64,000 nt of DNA from Geobacillus vulcani PSS1 (GCF_000733845.1 NZ_JPOI01000001.1:3039001-3103000); one strand, 5' to 3'; counted from the stretch's first letter, positions 47,049 to 58,784 are shown. Notes: generated by a model not told the origin, from the letters alone. A program made the numbers and translations.

Positions 47049-47975
47049 TTGAAGCGTCAAACCATAGCCGATCTGAGTCTGCTAATGGTGACCTTCGTCT
47101 GGGGTGCGACGTTTGTCGTCGTCCAAAATGCCATTTCGTTTTTGGAGCCGTTGTCGTTTAACGCCGTTCGCTTCAGTTTGGCCGGCTTGTTGCTTCTCGC
47201 CTGGATCACCGCCGTTTCCCGTCCGCTCTTCGGTCAGTTGTCATGGCAGGTCATCGGCGCCGGGGCGTGGATGGGGCTATGGCTGTTTTGCGGCTATGCA
47301 TTCCAAACGGTCGGGCTGTTGTACACCACTTCCTCGAAAGCTGGCTTTATTACTGGACTGAGCGTTGTGCTCGTGCCGCTGTTTTCCTTTTTGATTTTAA
47401 AGCAAAAACCGTCTGTGAATGCGGCCATCGGAGCAACACTTGCTGCGTTTGGCCTGTATTGGCTGACGGGAGGAGCGGAGCTGTCGTTCAATCAGGGGGA
47501 TTTCTTTGTCTTGCTCTGTGCTGTTTCCTTTGCCATGCACATTATCGTCACCGGCCTCTATTCCTCTCGGTATTCAACGATGTTGTTGACGATGGTGCAA
47601 ATTTTCACCGTCGCCGCGCTCTGTTTCGTCTTTGCCTTTTGGTTTGAAGATGCCGACGACATGTGGAATATAGCGGTGCTCCGCCGCCCGGAAGTATGGG
47701 GAGCGCTCGCTGTGACATCGCTGCTGGCGACGACCGCGGCGTTTCTCATCCAAACAGCGGTGCAAAAATATACGACTCCCGCCCATGTCGCTCTCATTTT
47801 CGCCATGGAGCCGGTGTTCGCCGCTTTGACCGCCTACCTTTGGGCTGGGGAACAGCTGTCGCCATCGGCCTGGCTTGGCGGCGCTGCGATTTTGGCCGGC
47901 ATGATTTTCGCCGAACTGCCAAGCATGCGCTTCTGGGGAAGACGATGGCGGGAAAAACGGAACATCTCCTCGTAG
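47049..47975 (+). CDS. EamA-family (DMT) transporter
   Basis: A 308-residue membrane protein with ten predicted spans in two EamA repeats: LLMVTFVWGATFVVVQNAIS in the first half, and LALSLL-type spans ending FAMEPVFAALTAYLWAGEQL in the second. The TTG start is behind GGGAGGATTCGAA. DMT exporters of this kind move amino acids, drugs or metabolites out; substrate unknown. Terminator follows. Confidence 0.85.
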   Translation: MKRQTIADLSLLMVTFVWGATFVVVQNAISFLEPLSFNAVRFSLAGLLLLAWITAVSRPLFGQLSWQVIGAGAWMGLWLFCGYAFQTVGLLYTTSSKAGFITGLSVVLVPLFSFLILKQKPSVNAAIGATLAAFGLYWLTGGAELSFNQGDFFVLLCAVSFAMHIIVTGLYSSRYSTMLLTMVQIFTVAALCFVFAFWFEDADDMWNIAVLRRPEVWGALAVTSLLATTAAFLIQTAVQKYTTPAHVALIFAMEPVFAALTAYLWAGEQLSPSAWLGGAAILAGMIFAELPSMRFWGRRWREKRNISS

Positions 47976-47982
47976 CGACAAA

Positions 47983-48011
47983 AGCTGTCCTGCATGAAAA
48001 GCGGGACAGCT
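47983..48011 (+). terminator. Terminator of the EamA gene
   Basis: AGCTGTCC and GGGACAGCT pair across a 12-nt loop, followed by CTTTTCC. Confidence 0.7.
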
Positions 48012-48080
48012 CTTTTCCTAACTTCAGGTGTTGGACTGCCCACCATTCCTATGCTGTGGACGCCCCGCCCGCTTCACCAC

Positions 48081-48557
48081 CTAAACGATTCGTTTGCGAC
48101 GTCGACACGCCCAATACGACAGAGCACCGGTCGCTATGCCTAGGAGCGCCCCGCCGACGACTTCGATCGGCTCGTGCCCGAGCCGGGCGCGCAACTGCCG
48201 CTGTCGTTTGTGATAAACGGTTTGTTTCGGGTCTCCTTCCAACTTTTTCACCTCCTCCGCCAGCTCGTTTAGGCGAAGGGCGAGTTCGCCCGCTTGGCGC
48301 CGCACCCCTTGGGCATCGTACATGACGATGAGTCCAAACAACGCGGCCAAGGCAAAATCGATCGTGCGCACGCCTCGCTCGAGGGCGATAAACGTCGCTA
48401 AGGCGGAAACACCAGCCGAGTGGGAGCTTGGCATTCCGCCAGTTTCGAAAAAGAGCCGCCAGTCCCACCGGCCGGTCTCCAGCTGCTTGATCGGGATTTT
48501 CAGAAACTGGGCGAGCGCGATTGTCGCGAGCGCCGTCTTGAGCCCCTTGTTCATCAT
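48081..48557 (-). CDS. yuiD: Divergent PAP2-family membrane protein (YuiD-like)
   Basis: A 158-residue protein of the divergent PAP2 family, related to acid phosphatases. GGMPSSHSAGVSALATFIAL carries the SSHS motif and GHEPIEVVGGALLGIATGAL the second His. Several hydrophobic segments suggest membrane location; a role with lipid or undecaprenyl phosphates is possible. Matches B. subtilis YuiD. Ribosome site AAAGGAGGAAAGC. Confidence 0.87.
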   Translation of the reverse strand: MMNKGLKTALATIALAQFLKIPIKQLETGRWDWRLFFETGGMPSSHSAGVSALATFIALERGVRTIDFALAALFGLIVMYDAQGVRRQAGELALRLNELAEEVKKLEGDPKQTVYHKRQRQLRARLGHEPIEVVGGALLGIATGALSYWACRRRKRIV

Positions 48558-48624
48558 GCTTTCCTCCTTTGCTTATATTTTGGCCGGGAGCGGTCATACT
48601 ATCCGTGAAGCGGAGGTGAAAGCG

Positions 48625-48762
48625 ATGACCAAAAACGGCGGCCGAAACCGAGGCACGAAGGCGCCGGGCGTCAACCCGCAAGGCTTTGGCCAAGACGGAA
48701 CGTTCACCCCGGATCCGAAAAGCAAACTCGAAAACGCGGCGAAAAAGCTCAACACAAAATAA
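48625..48762 (+). CDS. Small YuzL-like protein
   Basis: A 45-residue protein, MTKNGGRNRGTKAPGVNPQG followed by FGQDGTFTPDPKSKLENAAK, without hydrophobic segments. Glycine-, lysine- and proline-rich like YuzL-type Bacillus proteins. A strong ribosome site (GCGGAGGTGAAAGCG) and an exact terminator support a real gene. Function unknown; a sporulation role is possible. Confidence 0.65.
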   Translation: MTKNGGRNRGTKAPGVNPQGFGQDGTFTPDPKSKLENAAKKLNTK

Positions 48763-48794
48763 AGCAGGCTTCCCGATGCGGAAGCCTGCTTTTT
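48761..48794. terminator. Bidirectional terminator between yuzL-like gene and acnA
   Basis: AAAGCAGGCTTCC and GGAAGCCTGCTTT with a 6-nt loop, T-run on both strands (TTTTTG plus; TTATTTTG minus). Confidence 0.88.
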
Positions 48795-48798
48795 GTCG

Positions 48799-51519
<2,721 letters not shown>

Positions 51520-51753
51520 ATGTACAACCCCCTTCACTTCACAATAATACTATACTATTTTTCCGGGCAAAAGTCGAAAAAATCGTATCAATTCTCGCAT
51601 TCCTTGTAAAGCTTGGTACGACTTTATCTTATTATAGAACGGGAAGGGCTGTAAATAATGGATTTCTAATGACTTTCCCCCTTATTTTCTTATCACGCCT
51701 TGACTAGAATAATCCCCATGTTTCATCACAAACTACAACCGGAGGTGAAACAA

Positions 51754-51903
51754 ATGGCAAAGCGAAAAGCCAATCACGTCATTCCCGGCATGAACGCCGC
51801 CAAAGCGCAAGGGATGGGCGCCGGCTACAACGAAGAGTTCTCGAATGAACCGCTGACCGAAGCGCAGCGCCAAAACAACAAAAAACGAAAAAAGAACCAA
51901 TAG
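51754..51903 (+). CDS. sspO: Small acid-soluble spore protein O
   Basis: 49 residues, [20 protein letters not shown] followed by GYNEEF and [14 protein letters not shown], close to B. subtilis SspO (CotK), a minor small acid-soluble spore protein made in the forespore. Ribosome site GGAGGTGAAACAA. Divergent from acnA as in Bacillus. sspP lies 490 bp further on. Confidence 0.93.
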   Translation: MAKRKANHVIPGMNAAKAQGMGAGYNEEFSNEPLTEAQRQNNKKRKKNQ

Positions 51904-51931
51904 GGTGGCGGCCATTTCGCCATCCCGGCCT

Positions 51932-51978
51932 GCCATAGCATGCAAATGCCATAGCATGCAAATGCCATAGCATGCAAA
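51932..51978. repeat. Three tandem copies of a 16-bp repeat
   Basis: GCCATAGCATGCAAAT repeats three times (51932, 51948, 51964), the last with one changed base. It lies between sspO and a terminator. Probably a slippage-prone array; it is too short and lacks spacers, so it is not a CRISPR. Confidence 0.85.
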
Positions 51979-52007
51979 AAGGGAATGTCCGCCGCCGGCA
52001 TTCCCTT
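51979..52007 (-). terminator. Terminator of the small helical-protein gene
   Basis: AAGGGAATG and CATTCCCTT pair (9 bp) with an 11-nt loop; the minus strand continues TTTTGC. The right arm overlaps the stop codon. Confidence 0.8.
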
Positions 52008-52266
52008 ACTCGTTTTGATTCACTTCATCCACAATCGCCTGCAAGTCGCTGCGGAATTTCTCGAGCTGCACGCGCTGTGTTTCCGAGGCGACTTCGAGCG
52101 CGTTTTCAATTTGGGCGAACGCCTCGTTGACTTCCTGCCGCAGATGGGCCAGCTGGTGGCCGTAGTCGGCTTGATCGCGCACCAAGTGATCGTGCCATTC
52201 TTTTGCTTCCATCGTCGCCTTTTGCGCTGCTTGAAACGCGTCCTGCTTCGTTTTATGATAAACCAT
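52006..52266 (-). CDS. Small helical protein of unknown function
   Basis: 86 residues, nearly all helix: MVYHKTKQDAFQAAQKATME and FAQIENALEVASETQRVQLE. Charged and without membrane segments; it has the look of DUF2524-like (YtzC-type) Bacillus proteins but I cannot assign it firmly. The ATG at 52266 has AAGGAGGGACGAGCC before it and replaces an upstream frame start at 52290. It sits between sspO and sspP on the opposite strand. Confidence 0.7.
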   Translation of the reverse strand: MVYHKTKQDAFQAAQKATMEAKEWHDHLVRDQADYGHQLAHLRQEVNEAFAQIENALEVASETQRVQLEKFRSDLQAIVDEVNQNE

Positions 52267-52391
52267 GGCTCGTCCCTCCTTCGCGGTCATCGCGGTCGTT
52301 CACTACTTATCGTTTCAAACTGGGCGCAAATTATGCGCCGAATAAGCGAAAGCACAACGCCGCATGCTAACGGACAAAGGAGGGACAACAA

Positions 52392-52538
52392 ATGACAAAC
52401 AAAAATGACGGCAAAGATATGCGCAAAAACGCGCCAAAAGGCGACAATCCCGGGCAGCCCGAGCCGCTTGACGGTTCGAAAAAAGTGAAAAACCGCAACC
52501 ATACGCGACAAAAGCATAATTCAAGCCACGATATGTGA
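52392..52538 (+). CDS. sspP: Small acid-soluble spore protein P
   Basis: 48 residues: [20 protein letters not shown], then [20 protein letters not shown]. This is nearly identical to B. subtilis SspP (CotL), a minor forespore protein. Ribosome site AAAGGAGGGACAACAA. It is separated from sspO by a gene on the other strand, while the two are adjacent in B. subtilis. Confidence 0.95.
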   Translation: MTNKNDGKDMRKNAPKGDNPGQPEPLDGSKKVKNRNHTRQKHNSSHDM

Positions 52539-52563
52539 CACAAGCAAGCGGAGTTTCCCTTCT

Positions 52564-52604
52564 CCGTTCAGCCGCGCCCGGCTGCCGCTGGGCGGGTTGA
52601 ACGG
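52564..52604 (+). terminator. Hairpin after sspP
   Basis: CCGTTCA and TGAACGG with GCCGCGCCC / GGGCGGG inside form a long stem downstream of sspP, followed by CTGTTGTCTTTATG. Confidence 0.55.
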
Positions 52605-52648
52605 CTGTTGTCTTTATGTTTACATAATAAAATTATTGTAAAACCAAA

Positions 52649-52816
52649 AAGGCGGGCGGTCTCTAGAAGGCGGGTGATGTAAGGGAAAATGGTGCTCCCA
52701 ACAGCGTTTCTCAATGTTGAAAAATCTTGCGACACCATAACCTGATCCCTTTTGGATTCTCGCAAATGGAGCGTTTTCACTGGGGTCTTCTAGAACATCC
52801 CATTGCCGCCCGCCTT
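52649..52816. mobile_element. MITE-like element A, copy 3, inside a larger inverted repeat
   Basis: The core, CTAG-AAGGCGGGTGATGTAAGG ... TTTTCACTGGGGTCTT-CTAG (52663-52793), shares the ends and CTAG flanks of the element at 25891-26030, while the interior differs. Outside it, AAGGCGGGCGG (52649-52659) and CCGCCCGCCTT (52806-52816) are a perfect 11-bp inverted repeat, perhaps a terminator stem that the element split. No coding capacity. Confidence 0.65.
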
Positions 52817-52881
52817 GGGTTCATTTCCATTGAAGGACATCATCCCCACCCAGGCAACAAGCCGGCCGACGGCGATGACGA

Positions 52882-53202
52882 TTAGCCTGTTTGCTGCTTG
52901 AGCGCTTCATACAGCTCTACGAATTCAGCGGCTAAGTCCTTGACCGTGATCGCCGTCATTAAATGATCTTGGGCATGCACCATCAGAAGCGTCACCACCG
53001 TCTGCCCGCCGCGCGCTTCTTGTTGCAGCAGCTCGGTCTGCAACCTATGGGCCGCCTGCAGTTCCGCTCCCGCCTGTTCAAGCAGCCTGCGCGCCGCGGC
53101 AAATTCCCCTTTTTTCGCCGCTGCAATCGCCTCCATTGCATAACTGCGGCCGTTTCCCCCGTGAAGAATCAGTTGGAATACAGTTTGTTCATACGTTTGC
53201 AT
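52882..53202 (-). CDS. celC: PTS EIIA component, lactose/cellobiose family
   Basis: 106 residues of the EIIA-Lac/Cel family, which passes phosphate from HPr to EIIB. The phosphorylated His is in [15 protein letters not shown]-terminal helices ([20 protein letters not shown]) are typical. Last gene of the operon celA-celB-chbG-celC. Ribosome site AGGAGAGGGCG. Confidence 0.9.
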   Translation of the reverse strand: MQTYEQTVFQLILHGGNGRSYAMEAIAAAKKGEFAAARRLLEQAGAELQAAHRLQTELLQQEARGGQTVVTLLMVHAQDHLMTAITVKDLAAEFVELYEALKQQTG

Positions 53203-53213
53203 AACGCCCTCTC

Positions 53214-53951
53214 CTATAGTTTATAGAATTCGCGGTACGTGATCAGCTGAACACCGCGCTCGGCCATCTCGGCAACGAGCGTTGGGTCGGTCAGCACCGC
53301 CAGCTCTTCGACTCGTTGTTGACAATAGGAACTTCCTGACGCGAGCGGAACATCAATATACGCCGGGTGGCACATCACTTCCGCCGTCTGCCCGTCGCCA
53401 ATTCGGTCGATAAGGGATAAAAAGCGGTCTTTCGTCAGCCCATCCCCGTAGAAATCCGGAAAAAAGACGTCGACGGTCGGCAGCCGATGCGGCCGTGCCG
53501 TCCGCACCGGGCGGATCGGCAACCGATAGCGTTCGGCCAATTGTTCCACAACCGGAAACACATTCGGGTGCTCATGAACGTGATGATGGCTGTCAATATG
53601 CGTCGGAGTGAGCCCGAACGAGAAAAAACGCTCCAACTGGGCGCAAAGCTCCCGTTCGATATCGCTGCGCCTAGCGCCGGCAAGCGCCTCCCCGCGCCGC
53701 GGAAACTCCCCGTTCTCGTTCACCAGCGATGGAACATCGGCCAGCGGCCGGCCGCACGTCAGCACAAAATGAATGCCAACGCCGAGTTCCGGATGGTCCT
53801 TCGCCAACCGGGCGGCGTGTTCGGCCGCCGGCATATTCGCCATCAGCGTCGCCGACGTGACGACACCGTTCTGAAACGCTTCCAAAATCCCGTAGTTGAC
53901 CCCTTTCGAGTAACCGAAATCATCGGCGTTGACGATGCAATAGCGCGGCAT
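53214..53951 (-). CDS. chbG: YdjC/ChbG-family carbohydrate deacetylase
   Basis: 245 residues. Metal/catalytic motifs are [13 protein letters not shown] at the N terminus, VGIHFVLT, and [13 protein letters not shown]. ChbG removes an acetyl group from chitobiose 6-phosphate or diacetylchitobiose products. Its presence inside the PTS operon suggests that the operon imports chitobiose-type, acetylated sugars rather than plain cellobiose. The ATG at 53951 has AGGAGACGAACGAA before it. Confidence 0.88.
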   Translation of the reverse strand: MPRYCIVNADDFGYSKGVNYGILEAFQNGVVTSATLMANMPAAEHAARLAKDHPELGVGIHFVLTCGRPLADVPSLVNENGEFPRRGEALAGARRSDIERELCAQLERFFSFGLTPTHIDSHHHVHEHPNVFPVVEQLAERYRLPIRPVRTARPHRLPTVDVFFPDFYGDGLTKDRFLSLIDRIGDGQTAEVMCHPAYIDVPLASGSSYCQQRVEELAVLTDPTLVAEMAERGVQLITYREFYKL

Positions 53952-53965
53952 TTCGTTCGTCTCCT

Positions 53966-55321
53966 TTACAGCGAGTGCGTTGCCCCCGCTCCGCTTGAAA
54001 TCGTTGGATCGGCCTGCTCTTCGGCCGCTTTTTGTCTGTCCCAAATCGAGAAAAATGGATAGTAGATGGCAAACGCGATGAAGAAGTTAACGATTTGCAA
54101 AATACTCCCGGAAATTTTGCCTCCCGTCGCTAAATAGCCGCTGATCACGATCGGTGTCGTCCATGGCACGGCCACCCCGCTTGGCTTGGCGACAAGCCCG
54201 GTCGCCATCGCGGCGTAGGAAACAACCACAAGCACGACAGGCACGAGAATGAACGGAATGATCAGCAATGGGTTCATGACGATCGGCATGCCGAACGTGA
54301 TCGGCTCATTAATATTGAAAATGCCGGGCGCGATCGCCAGCCGACCTAAGCTTTTCAGCTGCCGGCTGCGGGCCCGAAGCATCATCGTCAACGCCAACGC
54401 CAATGTCGCTCCTGAACCGCCGATGTAAATCCAAAGATCAAAAAACTGTTGCGTAATGACGTTGGGCAGTTCGGCATTCGGATTTTGCTGGAACACCATT
54501 CGATTTTCATCCATCAGCGACAGCCAGATCGGCCCCATGACCCCGCCGACGATGGCCGCTCCGTGCAGTCCGGTCGACCATAGCAGCTGGACAAGCAGCA
54601 CGGCGACAATGGCGCCAAATACACTGCCGCCGAGCACACTGAGCGGTTTGTTCAGGAGGACAGATACAATGTTATGGAAACTTTCAAACGGTGTCATTTC
54701 CAAAATCAGCCGGGCTACCCAGACAACGACGAGCACGGCGGCTCCCGGGATCAAAGCAACAAAGGAACGGGCCACAGCAGGCGGCACCCCGTCCGGCAAT
54801 TTAATGACAATATTTTTTTGAATGATTTTCCGGTAAATTTCGGTTGACACAATCGCCAAAATCATGGCAACAAACAACCCCTTGCTGCCGACCCATTGCA
54901 CCGGGATGCCACCGCTGACCATAATGGTTTCTTTCGCTCCTTCCGGCGTGAACGGCACTTGATACGGGGTTGCGAGCAAAAAAGCGGCCAGTGAAATCGC
55001 GCCGGCGGACAGCGCATCCACTTTATACTTTTCCGCCAGCCGGTAGGCGACCCCGAAGCTGACAACAAGCGCCATAATATCGAACGTCGCTCCAACCGGA
55101 TAGAGAAGCTTATCAAGCCAATGCTCGCCGAACCATTTCGCCATCCATTCGTTGTAACCGGGAATCGGCAAAAAGCCAACGATTAAAAATAAAGACCCTA
55201 TGATCAACAATGGCATCGATAAAATAATCCCATCACGAATTGCCTGCAAATGGCGCTGTTCGGCAATCCTGCCGGCGACAGGCATCACGCGGTCTTCCAA
55301 CATCCGAATGAACCGATCCAT
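53966..55321 (-). CDS. celB: PTS EIIC permease, cellobiose/chitobiose family
   Basis: 451 residues, about ten membrane segments, of the lactose/cellobiose PTS EIIC family. RDGIILSMPLLIIGSLFLIV and the conserved FNINEPITFGMPIVMNPLLI (substrate loop) are visible. It carries out uptake and phosphorylation of the sugar with celA and celC. Ribosome site GGGGGGAGAAGCGG; it follows celA by 17 bp. Confidence 0.92.
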   Translation of the reverse strand: MDRFIRMLEDRVMPVAGRIAEQRHLQAIRDGIILSMPLLIIGSLFLIVGFLPIPGYNEWMAKWFGEHWLDKLLYPVGATFDIMALVVSFGVAYRLAEKYKVDALSAGAISLAAFLLATPYQVPFTPEGAKETIMVSGGIPVQWVGSKGLFVAMILAIVSTEIYRKIIQKNIVIKLPDGVPPAVARSFVALIPGAAVLVVVWVARLILEMTPFESFHNIVSVLLNKPLSVLGGSVFGAIVAVLLVQLLWSTGLHGAAIVGGVMGPIWLSLMDENRMVFQQNPNAELPNVITQQFFDLWIYIGGSGATLALALTMMLRARSRQLKSLGRLAIAPGIFNINEPITFGMPIVMNPLLIIPFILVPVVLVVVSYAAMATGLVAKPSGVAVPWTTPIVISGYLATGGKISGSILQIVNFFIAFAIYYPFFSIWDRQKAAEEQADPTISSGAGATHSL

Positions 55322-55338
55322 CCGCTTCTCCCCCCTGT

Positions 55339-55641
55339 TTATTTTTTTAACCGCAGCGCAAAGTCCAACACTCCAGCGCCATTGACACGCCCATAGTCAG
55401 CTGGATTGATGACATCAACCGGAATGCCGCGCGCCTCTCCTTCTTTCTTCAATGCGGCAAACTTGTAGCGGATTTGCGGGCCAATGAGCACAACATCCGC
55501 TCGATCGAAATGGTCTTTCGCCTCGTCGGCAGAGACAGCCCAAATGGTTGCTTCCATCCCCCGTTCCTTGGCAGCCTCTTGCATTTTCGTCACAAGCAAA
55601 CTCGTCGACATGCCGGCAGCGCAAATGAGCAAAATGTTCAT
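55339..55641 (-). CDS. celA: PTS EIIB component, lactose/cellobiose family
   Basis: 100 residues; the phosphocysteine is in [15 protein letters not shown] (CAAGMSTS loop). It hands phosphate to the sugar bound by EIIC. The ATG at 55641 has GGAGGAGAAAGCGG upstream. First gene of the operon, 42 bp after a sigma-54-type promoter. Confidence 0.92.
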   Translation of the reverse strand: MNILLICAAGMSTSLLVTKMQEAAKERGMEATIWAVSADEAKDHFDRADVVLIGPQIRYKFAALKKEGEARGIPVDVINPADYGRVNGAGVLDFALRLKK

Positions 55642-55682
55642 CCGCTTTCTCCTCCTTTTTTTGCAATGATTCATTATTGTTC

Positions 55683-55699
55683 AAGCAAATTCCATGCCA
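55683..55699 (-). promoter_or_regulatory. Sigma-54 (-24/-12) promoter of the PTS operon
   Basis: The minus strand reads TTGGCATGGAATTTGCTT, fitting TGGCAC-N5-TTGCW with one mismatch and the correct GG-to-GC spacing. It sits 42 bp before celA and next to a sigma-54 activator gene, so it is very likely real. Confidence 0.88.
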
Positions 55700-55763
55700 A
55701 CGCCGAAAAGACAGCGCTGAAGCGGATGGAACGGTTGTGTGTTAACGGAGGGAAACTGTGTAA

Positions 55764-55777
55764 TGGAAGCGTTTCCA
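55764..55777. promoter_or_regulatory. Likely cre (CcpA) site
   Basis: TGGAAGCGTTTCCA is nearly a perfect palindrome and fits WTGNAANCGNWNNCW. It lies 65 bp upstream of the sigma-54 promoter and 12 bp after celR, where it could give catabolite repression. It could also be part of the CelR upstream activation site. Confidence 0.65.
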
Positions 55778-55788
55778 ATTATCGCACC

Positions 55789-58482
55789 TTATCCATCTCG
55801 TTTTCCTTGCAGGGAGCGAAAAAAGTGAACGATATGACACAGTTCATCTTCATCGATGCAGACACCGTACTGCTGTTCAAGCGGAAACAACCCCTCTTTG
55901 ACCGCCCTGTACAGCGCGCCATCTTCATCTTCATGCCCGCAAGCTTTCGCTGCTCCTCGGTCACCGCTCGTTCTCTCTCCGGACAGCAGGCGATCGAGCA
56001 AGCAGCAAAGATGAAAGACAAGCCCCACCAGATCGCGGCCATCCGCTTCAAGGCCGAGTTCCCGACCAATCGCCGCCAGCGCAGCGCGAATGGCGGGAAT
56101 GGCCCGCGCCGGTGCGAGGTGGCGAAGATGGCCGGTCAGCTCTCTAGCCATATGCATATGAATTTCCTCAACGTCGGCTAACGCTTGGATTTCTTTCATC
56201 GCCCTCAAGCTAAGCACGTCCTCAAGAGAAAAGTGCGGGATTCGCTCATCAAGGCAAAGATGGCTGACTATACAGACGATGCGGAAATGTTTCGCGACGT
56301 TGGACAAGGTTTGCCGCGCTTCTTCCGCATCTGCCATTTGAATGGGAATAATGCGCCACATGCGCTCATCGAGCTGCAAATACGTTTCCAATATATGCTT
56401 TAGCGCCAACGCGCTTCCTTTTCCAGTAAAACAGGCGGTGACGATCGCCAGCATGTCCTGCTCCGCTGCGTCCTCCTCCCAAAGCGGCCCGCGAATGTAA
56501 AACGGCGCTGCAGCTTTCACTTCTTCGTAAATTTCCTGAAGCGCATAGCCGAGCATCGCTTTGCGGGCCGCTTCCAGCACGTGCGGCGTGCTGGCGGCGG
56601 AAATCACCCGCACCGGAACAGCGAGCTCTTTTTCCAAAAAGTTCGAAAACGACACAAGCGATCCCATGTCAACAAGCAACAGCGCTCCTTTTTTCGATGC
56701 GACGGGCTGCAGCACCGCTTTCACCTGCTCGTAAATCTGTTTCGGGTCGGCATCAAGCGGCATATCGACCGCATGCACACACGCGGCGGCCAACAGCTGA
56801 TTCACGACGTCCGCCATCGCCGAAGCCACACCGTTGCCATGCATCACAACCACGATCGCCACCCGTTCCTCCCGCTCTTCCGCTTGCTCCTCGTGGAACG
56901 CAAAAAACATCGTCAAAAATCCCGCTTCATCGATCGGGAAGTCGATATTCGTCCTTTCTTCCATCAGCTGAAGGCAGTCGAGCGCGACGGCGAATTCCTG
57001 CTTATAGGCGGCGCGAACTTCATTCAGTTTCGGATGGGAAACGATCGTCCCGGCCCGCAGGCGGTTGATCGCCGTTTGAATGTGCATGGCGAGCGCATAC
57101 ATCACCTTCTCGGCGAGGCGGCGCCCAAGTTTTTTCTCCGCATAGACGACCATCGCTTCGGTCAACTCAAGGACGTCGGGAGCGACCATTTTCTCAAGAT
57201 CGCGGCGATCGCGGATGCGCCGGTCCACCCCTTTCATGTATTGCGAGAAATAATGCTTAATGTCCATTTCCAGCAATAGGTCCAGTTCATCGCCGGCGAT
57301 GCCGCGCTCTTTTAGTTCTCCGTATTTGCGCTCAATCGCGCCGTAAACCGATTCGGATTCCGCCGCCGGCCCGCTCTCAACATCGGCCTCCCCCCCATGC
57401 GGCGGGAAGGCATACCACCGTCGCGGCAGCGAATAAGAGGCGGCTTGCGGATGTTTTTTCTCCAGCAAAAGCCCCCTTTGCACTTGAAATGGCAAATCGG
57501 CGCGATGAATGCGCACCGCTTGTTTCTTTCCGGTGACATAATCGGCGTAGGCTTTGGCGCAAACGAGCTGCACATCGGCCTTCAGCTGCCCGACGTTGTT
57601 CGGGCACGGATAAAACAAAAACGCGCGCATGGCATTGGCGGAGACGTCAATTTCTTTTCCGAGCCGCACCGCCTCTTCCTGAAAAAACTGCATCACCAGC
57701 CGAAAGCGTTCGTCAAGCGTCCGCTTCTCCAGCGGCGGCAGCAAAATATGCATTGGAATGCGGCGGCGGAACGTTTTCAGCAAATTCGACTCCGGATCTT
57801 CCGTTGTCGCACAAATGAGCAACACATTGGCTGTTCTCTCCACATCCGTCTCGCCAAGCCGACGGTAAATGCCGCGGTCAATAAACGTAAACAGCATTTC
57901 TTGCCCTTCGGCTGGCAGACGATGCACCTCATCCAAAAACAAAATGCCCCCGTCCGCCTTTTCAATCAATCCTTTTTGCTCATTGGCCCCGGTATAGGCC
58001 CCTTTGCGGATCCCGAACAACTGTCCGAGCAGCAACTGGGGGTTGTTCGTGTAATCAGCGCAGTTAAACGTCACAAACGGCGCCCCCGGCGGAAAACGGC
58101 CAGCTGCGACGGCAAATTCATGGAGCAACTCGGCAAACATCGATTTCCCCGTTCCCGTCTCGCCGACAATCAACATCGGCAGCCCTTTGGGCGGATACAA
58201 GACGGCGGCCTTTCCTTGCTCCACCGCCGCTGCCAAGCTCGGCTGCTGCTTGGCCAGCCGGTCGAGACGCGTCATCGCTTTTGGTCCACATGCCAGCGCA
58301 AAGCGAACCGGCCTTCCGGTTTGCTTTTGCACTTTTCCCTCCCGCCAAAGGCGGTTTAAATCACGGCTGACGTTGGCTCGATCTAGCCCGAGAGCACAGG
58401 CCAACTCCTCAGCGCTCACCCACCGCTTTCCATTCCGTTCCCACTCCCGCAGCGTTTCGTAGACAAGATCCACTCTTTTCAC
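55789..58482 (-). CDS. celR: Sigma-54-dependent LevR-family transcription activator (PRD and PTS domains)
   Basis: 897 residues. N-terminal winged helix-turn-helix (SAEELACALGLDRANVSRDL) about 25-60; AAA+ sigma-54 domain about 100-340 with LIVGETGTGKSMFAELL (Walker A), GAYTGANEQK (a GAFTGA variant with Tyr) and GGILFLDEVHRLP (Walker B). Then come PRD-like regions with His residues (MDIKHYFSQYMKGVDRRI; HIQTAINRL), an EIIA-Man-like part (VVVMHGNGVASAMADVVNQL), an EIIB-like Cys-free part, and a second PRD at the end. Phosphorylation by PTS proteins should tune its activity. A GTG start at 58482 follows GGGGGGAGCGGCT. It drives the sigma-54 promoter of celA. Confidence 0.9.
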   Translation of the reverse strand: MKRVDLVYETLREWERNGKRWVSAEELACALGLDRANVSRDLNRLWREGKVQKQTGRPVRFALACGPKAMTRLDRLAKQQPSLAAAVEQGKAAVLYPPKGLPMLIVGETGTGKSMFAELLHEFAVAAGRFPPGAPFVTFNCADYTNNPQLLLGQLFGIRKGAYTGANEQKGLIEKADGGILFLDEVHRLPAEGQEMLFTFIDRGIYRRLGETDVERTANVLLICATTEDPESNLLKTFRRRIPMHILLPPLEKRTLDERFRLVMQFFQEEAVRLGKEIDVSANAMRAFLFYPCPNNVGQLKADVQLVCAKAYADYVTGKKQAVRIHRADLPFQVQRGLLLEKKHPQAASYSLPRRWYAFPPHGGEADVESGPAAESESVYGAIERKYGELKERGIAGDELDLLLEMDIKHYFSQYMKGVDRRIRDRRDLEKMVAPDVLELTEAMVVYAEKKLGRRLAEKVMYALAMHIQTAINRLRAGTIVSHPKLNEVRAAYKQEFAVALDCLQLMEERTNIDFPIDEAGFLTMFFAFHEEQAEEREERVAIVVVMHGNGVASAMADVVNQLLAAACVHAVDMPLDADPKQIYEQVKAVLQPVASKKGALLLVDMGSLVSFSNFLEKELAVPVRVISAASTPHVLEAARKAMLGYALQEIYEEVKAAAPFYIRGPLWEEDAAEQDMLAIVTACFTGKGSALALKHILETYLQLDERMWRIIPIQMADAEEARQTLSNVAKHFRIVCIVSHLCLDERIPHFSLEDVLSLRAMKEIQALADVEEIHMHMARELTGHLRHLAPARAIPAIRAALAAIGRELGLEADGRDLVGLVFHLCCLLDRLLSGERTSGDRGAAKACGHEDEDGALYRAVKEGLFPLEQQYGVCIDEDELCHIVHFFRSLQGKRDG

Positions 58483-58700
58483 AGCCGCTCCCCCCTTGAT
58501 CAACACATTCGCAACAGCACCGGCAAACTCCTGCCGGCTTCCCGCGGAAACGTTGAACCGATCTGCCGTCCTTCATTGGCCGGACACAGCTACACTGGTC
58601 GAAAAACGAACGCTTTTGTCAGCGAAGTCATGACCATCATTCCGAAAAAACCCATAACATGGTTGACCCTCACTTAGCCAGAAAAGACCCTGCTTTTTTC
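58483..58700. other. Intergenic region upstream of celR
   Basis: No gene or clear promoter seen. It must contain the celR promoter. Confidence 0.3.
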
Positions 58701-58709
58701 TGAACAACA

Positions 58710-58784
58710 TCGATGAGGAAAATGCTCTTCCCCGCTCTGGCATGAACATCACGACTCGCCGAAGGGTGATTTTCGCAGAAAAAG
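58710..58784. repeat. Dispersed decayed repeat B, copy 2
   Basis: Plus-strand landmarks CATCGATGAGGAAAATG, GCATGAACATCACGACTCGC and CGCAGAAAAA occur in the same order and spacing as at 4776-4850. It abuts the terminator at 58785-58814, just as copy 1 abuts the cysI terminator. No frame is shared. Confidence 0.6.

Noticed and set aside
51932..51978. Tandem repeats considered as a CRISPR array
   Set aside because: Repeats of 16 bp touch each other with no spacers and there are no cas genes; it is a simple tandem array.
57397..58359. A 320-codon frame opposite celR
   Set aside because: Antisense to a multidomain regulator with visible Walker motifs; no independent evidence.
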